Virus record (IMG/VR): IMGVR_UViG_3300046535_000539
Span: 1 to 24,343 of that record
From: a virus
DNA length: 24,343 nt
Strand: one strand, 5' to 3'
Position 1 is the first letter of the stretch; each line of letters opens with the position of its first letter. Below, one piece after another: positions 19,959 to 24,343 of the stretch. A model generated the notes under the pieces. The model was not told the origin of the DNA. It made no database searches and worked only from the letters and a program-made list of their open reading frames with translations. The position numbers were made by a program, and so were the translations under genes.

Positions 19959-20759
19959 ATGGTGCCCGATCCAAACCCACAGCGCGACGCCATTGCGCAG
20001 CAACTGATGCAGCAGCCACAGCATTGGGACATGGACGTGGGGTGGATTGGAAACGACGGCACGGTGCTGGGGCGCGGCGTTAGCGGTGCCAGTGTCGGCG
20101 GTGGCTATAGTGCGCCTGCGCCGCCAGACATGAGCGCATATTATCAGGCACCGGCAACGCCTCCCCCGGCGGCTGCGACGCCAGACATGAATGCCTACTA
20201 TCAGGCGATAGCTGATCAATGGCAGCAGCAGGCGATAGCGAACAGAGCCGCCGCCGCGCAGTTACGAGACACTCCCCGCGCTGCGCCTGCCGGTGCGCAG
20301 CCGCTGCAAGTAGCAGGCGCTCCGTGGTTCGATATGAGCACAGGCTGGAATTATCCCGTTAGCGGCGGCGGTAGTGGCGACAGCGGTGGAGTAGGCGCTG
20401 GCGGTTCTGTCGGCGGGATCGGTGGTAGCGGTGTCGGTGCCAGTAGTGTCGGCAGTCCCGGTCCCGGCCCCGGTCCCGGTGGACCGCCCGGCGGGTTTGG
20501 TGCAGCACTAGCGGCAGCCATCGCAGCCCAGCAGGCCGAAGCCAATCCAGCAATGACGGCACCCGTCTCGGCCTTCGATCAAGCCTTTTCGGGCTTTGCG
20601 CCCGCACTTGGCGATCCAAACGTCAGCGTATCCGAAACCACGACCGGCTTTGAAGGCATGACAAATGCGGCAATAGCCCAAGACCAAGCCGAACAGGCCA
20701 GCAACCCCGGCATCGGTGACGAAGGCGAAGGCGATAATGGCGACGGCGACGGATATTGA
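19959..20759 (+). CDS. Low-complexity protein with QRDAIAQQLM motif, 266 residues
   Basis: Starts at ATG 19959 after CGAGGAGAAC. The motif QRDAIAQQLM lies at residues 8-17. A short repeat follows (PDMSAYYQAPATPPP and PDMNAYYQAIAD), then long Gly/Ser/Val runs, a GPGPGPGGPPGGFGAALAAA stretch with Ala-rich helix, and an acidic end (DEGEGDNGDGDGY). Composition suggests a flexible particle-associated protein. At DNA level its motif is nearly the same as in the gene at 20792, so recent duplication is likely. Function unknown. Confidence 0.62.
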   Translation: MVPDPNPQRDAIAQQLMQQPQHWDMDVGWIGNDGTVLGRGVSGASVGGGYSAPAPPDMSAYYQAPATPPPAAATPDMNAYYQAIADQWQQQAIANRAAAAQLRDTPRAAPAGAQPLQVAGAPWFDMSTGWNYPVSGGGSGDSGGVGAGGSVGGIGGSGVGASSVGSPGPGPGPGGPPGGFGAALAAAIAAQQAEANPAMTAPVSAFDQAFSGFAPALGDPNVSVSETTTGFEGMTNAAIAQDQAEQASNPGIGDEGEGDNGDGDGY

Positions 20760-20761
20760 CC

Positions 20762-20778
20762 ATGCTTGACTACGTCTA
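20762..20778 (+). repeat. 17-bp direct repeat: remnant of the GNAT-like gene's start (copy 1)
   Basis: ATGCTTGACTACGTCTA here differs from 21444-21460 at one base. It encodes the same MLDYV but is followed by a stop at 20777-20779. The two copies bracket the gene at 20792-21442 (682 bases apart). Confidence 0.7.
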
Positions 20779-20791
20779 AAGGATCATCGTA

Positions 20792-21442
20792 ATGGCCGAT
20801 AATTCAGACATTCCCGCCAATCTACTTTCGCGGATGTCGCCAAGCGACATCATGCAATTCCGTCAGGCGCTGGCGGCCTCGCAAGGCGGTGGCGGCCTTG
20901 CACCACAAGCTGATGCCCAGCGCAACGCCATCGCGCAGCAGATGATGCCGCAGCAGGCGTTGAGTGGCGGCACCGTGCAATACTCGACACCTACCGCGCC
21001 GACCGGTGTCGCGCCGCAGCCGGGCAATGCCGATATTCCTCCCGAGTTGCTGGCGCGGATGTCGCCGACCGACATCATGTTGTTCCGGCGGGCCAGTGCG
21101 GGACAAGCCATCCCAACCGGCGTTGCCGGGCCTTATGGTGGTGGTGCGATGGGCCAGCCGCAGGTGCCAAGCGGCTATAACGCCTTCAGCGGCGCGGGCC
21201 TGCCGGGATATGCCGGTGGCACCGGCCTGACACCGCCCGGTGCAGGCGATACGTTTGCTGGCGGTGGCGGCGCTCCACCACCACCACCCCCGCCGCCCGC
21301 CGATTTCAACAGCAGATTTGGCAATTGGGGTCTGGTTGCGCCTCCCGGCTACTTCGACAGCACGTTTAGGAGCATTCCCGGTCAGCCATACGGGCCGGGC
21401 TACTTCGACAATACGTTTGGTAGTGTCAGCCCCGGAAGCTAG
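20792..21442 (+). CDS. Low-complexity protein with duplicated DIP-MSP-DIM segment, 216 residues
   Basis: Contains two copies of a 21-residue segment: DIPANLLSRMSPSDIMQF from residue 6 and DIPPELLARMSPTDIMLF from residue 81, both likely amphipathic helices. QRNAIAQQMM lies between them at 43-52. The second half is Gly/Pro-rich (a run of eight Pro) with a repeated GYFDSTF/GYFDNTF element near the end. A ribosome site AAAGGATCATCG precedes ATG 20792. The gene lies between two 17-bp repeats and looks like an inserted or duplicated unit. Particle-associated role assumed from neighbours. Confidence 0.62.
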   Translation: MADNSDIPANLLSRMSPSDIMQFRQALAASQGGGGLAPQADAQRNAIAQQMMPQQALSGGTVQYSTPTAPTGVAPQPGNADIPPELLARMSPTDIMLFRRASAGQAIPTGVAGPYGGGAMGQPQVPSGYNAFSGAGLPGYAGGTGLTPPGAGDTFAGGGGAPPPPPPPPADFNSRFGNWGLVAPPGYFDSTFRSIPGQPYGPGYFDNTFGSVSPGS

Positions 21443-21443
21443 T

Positions 21444-21460
21444 ATGCTCGACTACGTCTA
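21444..21460 (+). repeat. 17-bp direct repeat: true GNAT-like gene start (copy 2)
   Basis: ATGCTCGACTACGTCTA, the first codons of the GNAT-like gene, matching 20762-20778 at 16 of 17 bases. Confidence 0.7.
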
Positions 21461-21917
21461 CGACCACGACCAGATCGTTGCGCGATTTGTCGCCGATCTG
21501 ATCCCGCATTGCCACAGAGGCTTTGGGCCGAACATCAAGGCAATGGGCGTAATCGAGGACGACAAACTGATCGCGGGCATCGTCTGGCACAATTACGATC
21601 CAGATGCCGGGATCATCGAAATCAGCGGCGCAGCACTGCCGAAGAAATACTGGCTGACCCGACAGACCATCCGCCGCATGTTCACCTATCCGTTCCACCT
21701 CTGCGATTGCCAGATGGTGGTGCAGCGAACGCCCGCCGACGACACGGCGCTTTTGTACACGCTGTCGCGCTACGGTTACGCTTTCATCACGGTGCCGAGA
21801 TTATTCGGCAGGGAACGTGACGGCGTGATCTGTTGTCTGACGCGTGAGGCGTGGGAAACCAACCGATTTAATCAAAGGCTACGACATCACGTCGAGCCAG
21901 CAGAAGAGGCCGCATGA
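21444..21917 (+). CDS. GNAT-like acetyltransferase-type phage protein, 157 residues
   Basis: The true start is ATG 21444, directly after the upstream TAG; the frame is open to 21240 but that part is the shadow of the previous gene. Pattern: MGVIEDDKLIAGIVWHNYDP and IIEISGAALPKKYWLTRQ (central strands), a helix TIRRMFTYPFHLCDCQMVVQ, then DDTALLYTLSRYGYAFITVP and LFGRERDGVIC. This fits proteins in podophage structural regions that are called GNAT family by recall. The acetyl-CoA loop (Q/R-x-x-G-x-G/A) is not evident, so activity is doubtful and a structural role is possible. Its stop overlaps the next start as ATGA. Confidence 0.72.
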   Translation: MLDYVYDHDQIVARFVADLIPHCHRGFGPNIKAMGVIEDDKLIAGIVWHNYDPDAGIIEISGAALPKKYWLTRQTIRRMFTYPFHLCDCQMVVQRTPADDTALLYTLSRYGYAFITVPRLFGRERDGVICCLTREAWETNRFNQRLRHHVEPAEEAA

Positions 21918-22264
21918 TGCCAGCCAACTATCTCAATCCGATGGCGAACAATCAGCGTAACTCCATCACGCAAGCCCTGATGAACGTCGCCAGTCCGCCG
22001 CCGCGCCCGCAGATGCCACAGATGCCGCAGCCGCAGCAACAGATGCAGATGCCGCAACAGCCGATGCCCGGAGCACCTCCGCAAGGACAACCTGTTCCGC
22101 AAGCGCCGCCCGCGCAGATGCCGTTGTCGCCGGGCGCACCGCCGATGCAGACGCCACCGGGACAGCAACCGGCACCGTTGCCGGGGACAGCGATGGCTTC
22201 ACCGCAAATGCCGCAGCAGCAACCGATGCCTCAACAGCAGATGCCGCAACCGCAAGGATACTGA
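21914..22264 (+). CDS. Pro/Gln/Met-rich protein with QRNSITQALM motif, 116 residues
   Basis: ATGA-coupled to the GNAT-like gene. After an N-terminal QRNSITQALM (14-23), it is almost entirely low-complexity: PQMPQMPQPQQQMQMPQQP and similar to the end. The DNA is a degenerate CCGCAGATGCCG-type run that can expand or contract. Disordered, probably virion-associated. The motif links it to the neighbouring low-complexity proteins. I see no enzyme or domain. Confidence 0.6.
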   Translation: MMPANYLNPMANNQRNSITQALMNVASPPPRPQMPQMPQPQQQMQMPQQPMPGAPPQGQPVPQAPPAQMPLSPGAPPMQTPPGQQPAPLPGTAMASPQMPQQQPMPQQQMPQPQGY

Positions 22265-22265
22265 T

Positions 22266-22727
22266 ATGCGGGCAGGGCCAAGAGTATCGCGAGAGGAGCG
22301 CTTCTTCGAGAAAGTAAAGCGTAGTGATGGATGCTGGGAATGGCTCGCCAAGAAAAATAACAAGGGATACGGGATGTTTGGTGGCACCAAGGCTGAGGGG
22401 TTCAGCCTTGCGCATCGTGTCTCGTATGAGTTTGCGCGCGGTAAAATTCCGAAAGGAAAGTGGGCGTTGCATAGCTGCGACAATCGCGGATGCGTAAACC
22501 CGGATCATCTATTTTTAGGCAGAAACATCGACAATGTTCAAGACATGCACCGCAAAGGTCGTGGTTGGGGCGGCATTGGACCGGCAGTTGCTTATGCCAT
22601 TCTGTGGCAATGGGCAGCCGGTGACAGTCGTCGGAAAATTGCTCGCGAGTACAATGTTAGTATGCATGCTGTGAAGCATATCGCCCTGCGCCAAACGTGG
22701 CGCTCCCTTTCACAAAGTCACGATTAA
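22266..22727 (+). CDS. HNH endonuclease with C-terminal helix-turn-helix
   Basis: A 153-residue HNH nuclease that would cut DNA. Residues 23-100 match the HNH_3 pattern: CWEWLAKKNNKGYGMFGG, FSLAHRVSYEFARGKIPKG (His50), HSCDNRGCVNPDHLFLGRN (His69, Cys71, Cys76, Asn78, Pro79, His81) and NIDNVQDMHRKGR. Residues about 105-146 look like a helix-turn-helix (AYAILWQWAAGDSRRKIARE, NVSMHAVKHI). The gene uses more A/T in third positions than its neighbours, indicating transfer, and its last 31 bases overlap the next gene's frame. This is the usual form of a free-standing homing endonuclease lodged between phage genes. Confidence 0.9.
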   Translation: MRAGPRVSREERFFEKVKRSDGCWEWLAKKNNKGYGMFGGTKAEGFSLAHRVSYEFARGKIPKGKWALHSCDNRGCVNPDHLFLGRNIDNVQDMHRKGRGWGGIGPAVAYAILWQWAAGDSRRKIAREYNVSMHAVKHIALRQTWRSLSQSHD

Positions 22728-24169
22728 TAGGAGAGCGTGTCACGGGAAAACCGGATGCTCCAACACCACCTAATCCGATAGCGACAGGCGCAGCACAGAC
22801 CGGGACCAATGTCTCGACCGCAATTGCAAATGCATTCCTGAACAATACTGGACAGGTCACGCCTGACGGCAGCTTGCGCTACGACGTGACCGGCAATTAC
22901 GGCTGGACCGACCCGTCAAGCGGGAACACCTACCAGATACCGACCTTCACCTCGACGCAGTCGCTGTCGCCGCAGGGCGAGGCGATCAAGCAGCAGACGC
23001 TTGGCGCGCAGATGAACATGGCCGGGATGGCGAACGCGCAGTCGGGGCGCATTTCCGGCCTTCTCTCCAACGAAATGAATTTGAGTGGCGCGCCCTCCGC
23101 AGGCAGCGCCAGCAGTATCACCGGGCTTCCCGGTGCCGCTACGTCATTCAATGCGGGCGGCCCGATCCAGACCTCGCTGGGCGATGCAGGCGCAATCACC
23201 CGCAGTTATGGCGCTGGCGATTTCTCCACTGATCGACAGAACGTGCAAGATGCCTTGATGGCGCGGATCAATCCGCAACTCGACATCCAGCAAAATAAAC
23301 TACAGCAGCAACTCGCCGATCAGGGCATCCGCTACGGCAGCGACGCCTACAACAATGCGTTCACGCCGTTTAACCAGCAGGCCAACGACGCGCGCTTTGC
23401 CGCCATCAATCAGGCGGGGCAAGAACAGCAGCGCATGATGGACATGGCGGCGCAGCGTGCCGGTTTTGAAAACTCCGCGCAGCAGCAGGCCTATACGCAA
23501 GCGTTGGGCGCGGGCAGTTTTGCCAATGCCGCGCAGGGCCAGCAATTCGGCCAGAACGCCTCGCAGGCGACGTTCCAGAATGCCGGTCTGGCGCAGCAAT
23601 TGGCGCAGCAGCAGGCGGGCTTCAACGCTTCGCAGACCGCGCGCAATCAATACATGCAGGAGCAATACGCCACCCGGAACCAGCCGATCAACGAGATCAC
23701 AAGCCTGTTGTCCGGGTCGCAGGTGCAAAGCCCGAACTGGCTGAACACGCCCACGTCGCAAATCCCGACCACCGACATTGCCGGGATCATCAACAATAAT
23801 TTCTCGCAGCAGTTGGGTGTCTACCAGCAGCAGAACCAGAACTACCAGTCGCTGATGGGCGGCATCCTTGGGCTGGGCGGCAAGGTAGGCAGTGCGTTGG
23901 CGTTTAGTTCAGACCGCCGCGTCAAGGAGAACATCGACCGGGTTGGCACGGTGTTCGCGGCATCAAGCGTTGCCGATGTTGATCACGACGAAAAGAAAAA
24001 GCTGCCAATCTACAGCTATAGCTACAAGGACGATCCGGCCTCGATCCGCCACATCGGCCCGATGGCGCAGGACGTGGAAAAGATCGCGCCAGAAGCCGTG
24101 ACCGAGATCGGCGGCGTCAAGCACATCTATCCGGATAAGGTCATGGGTTCAATCCTGAGGGCTTCGTAA
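22697..24169 (+). CDS. Long virion protein with S74 self-cleaving chaperone domain
   Basis: A 490-residue protein. The C-terminal 88 residues fit the peptidase S74 intramolecular chaperone: FSSDRRVKENI with Ser405 and Lys410 (a Ser-Lys spacing of five, as in endosialidase), then LPIYSYSYKDDPASIRHIG, PMAQDVEKIAPEAVTEIG and VKHIYPDKVMGSIL. It should guide folding or trimerisation and then cut itself off before Ser405. The rest is Gln/Ala/Asn-rich with coiled-coil character (DIQQNKLQQQLADQGIRYGS; RMMDMAAQRAGFENSAQQQA), like tail-fibre or needle proteins. The visible start is GTG 22697, inside the HNH gene; the natural start may have been at 22738, where a GTC follows AGGAGAGC. Confidence 0.82.
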   Translation: MALPFTKSRLIGERVTGKPDAPTPPNPIATGAAQTGTNVSTAIANAFLNNTGQVTPDGSLRYDVTGNYGWTDPSSGNTYQIPTFTSTQSLSPQGEAIKQQTLGAQMNMAGMANAQSGRISGLLSNEMNLSGAPSAGSASSITGLPGAATSFNAGGPIQTSLGDAGAITRSYGAGDFSTDRQNVQDALMARINPQLDIQQNKLQQQLADQGIRYGSDAYNNAFTPFNQQANDARFAAINQAGQEQQRMMDMAAQRAGFENSAQQQAYTQALGAGSFANAAQGQQFGQNASQATFQNAGLAQQLAQQQAGFNASQTARNQYMQEQYATRNQPINEITSLLSGSQVQSPNWLNTPTSQIPTTDIAGIINNNFSQQLGVYQQQNQNYQSLMGGILGLGGKVGSALAFSSDRRVKENIDRVGTVFAASSVADVDHDEKKKLPIYSYSYKDDPASIRHIGPMAQDVEKIAPEAVTEIGGVKHIYPDKVMGSILRAS

Positions 24170-24343
24170 TGCCGACTATGTCGCCACAGCAGGCACGCCT
24201 GCTAGCTTACCAGCAGGCGGAAATGCGCAAGCGCATCGCCATGCAGATGATGGCACAACAGCAGCAACGGGCAAGGCCCGCTGCACCCGCCATCGCCGCG
24301 CCCGATCTCGCAGCCGCCCAGATGCAGCAGATGCAGGCGCAGC
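24169..24343 (+). CDS. Gln/Met/Ala-rich protein, partial (runs off the window)
   Basis: ATG 24169 overlaps the previous TAA. 58 residues visible: MPTMSPQQARLLAYQQAEMR, then RIAMQMMAQQQQRARPAAPA, ending Gln/Met-rich. KRIAMQMM at 21-28 resembles the QRNAIAQQMM motif of upstream genes. Same composition class; function unknown. Confidence 0.65.
   Translation, partial: MPTMSPQQARLLAYQQAEMRKRIAMQMMAQQQQRARPAAPAIAAPDLAAAQMQQMQAQ

Noticed and set aside
18790-20019. Long open frame of 409 residues on the reverse strand
   Set aside because: Antisense to the tail-hub and 19492 genes; very Arg/Cys-rich and without domain features.
1-24343. tRNA, rRNA, CRISPR or insertion-sequence features
   Set aside because: No cloverleaf, rRNA segment, repeat-spacer array or transposase was recognised on either strand.

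Overview
The window looks like part of a tailed-phage genome or prophage from a GC-rich alphaproteobacterium. Rhizobiales (Bradyrhizobium or Rhodopseudomonas type) is my best guess, from codon use and from remembered protein flavour; no host gene is present to prove it. The virion genes run terminase, P22-like portal, scaffold, major capsid, gp4-like adaptor, gp10-like tail hub, which suggests a short-tailed (podovirus-like) particle.

Layout. Positions 1-1951 are a leftward control and accessory region. It holds a serine recombinase translationally coupled to a small helix-turn-helix protein, a signal-peptide protein, two small unknown proteins, two hairpin terminators and two promoters that carry the same palindrome. 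Positions 2106-3323 are a rightward train of six small genes joined mostly by ATGA or abutting junctions, including a 21-residue Cys-rich mini-protein, and ending in a short protein just before the packaging genes. Positions 3459-3937 hold two small leftward genes facing that train. From 3949 to the right edge everything is rightward: large terminase (TTG start), portal, a roughly 6.4 kb accessory block, scaffold, capsid, adaptor and tail hub, then low-complexity Q/P/A-rich proteins, a GNAT-like protein, an HNH endonuclease, and a long protein ending in an S74 self-cleaving chaperone domain. The last gene runs off the edge.

The accessory block (7605-13844) contains an endonuclease VII homologue, two paralogous glycine-rich tail proteins separated by two tiny membrane-protein genes, a five-repeat protein, IPT-type domain proteins and several small proteins of unknown role. 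Two rho-independent terminators (about 12156 and 16310) punctuate the late operon.

The least expected signals are: (1) a shared AGGGT-N5-ACCCT operator in two promoters; (2) an identical AAGGGGAAC element before six gene starts; (3) a family of neighbouring low-complexity proteins sharing a QRNAIAQQLM-like motif; (4) a 17-bp direct repeat bracketing one of them, which left a five-codon copy of the GNAT-like gene's start; (5) an apparent frameshift split at 11554-12005; and (6) an HNH gene whose end overlaps, and seems to have disturbed, the start of the S74-domain gene. All function calls rest on reading the sequence and on recall of protein families. No database search was run.
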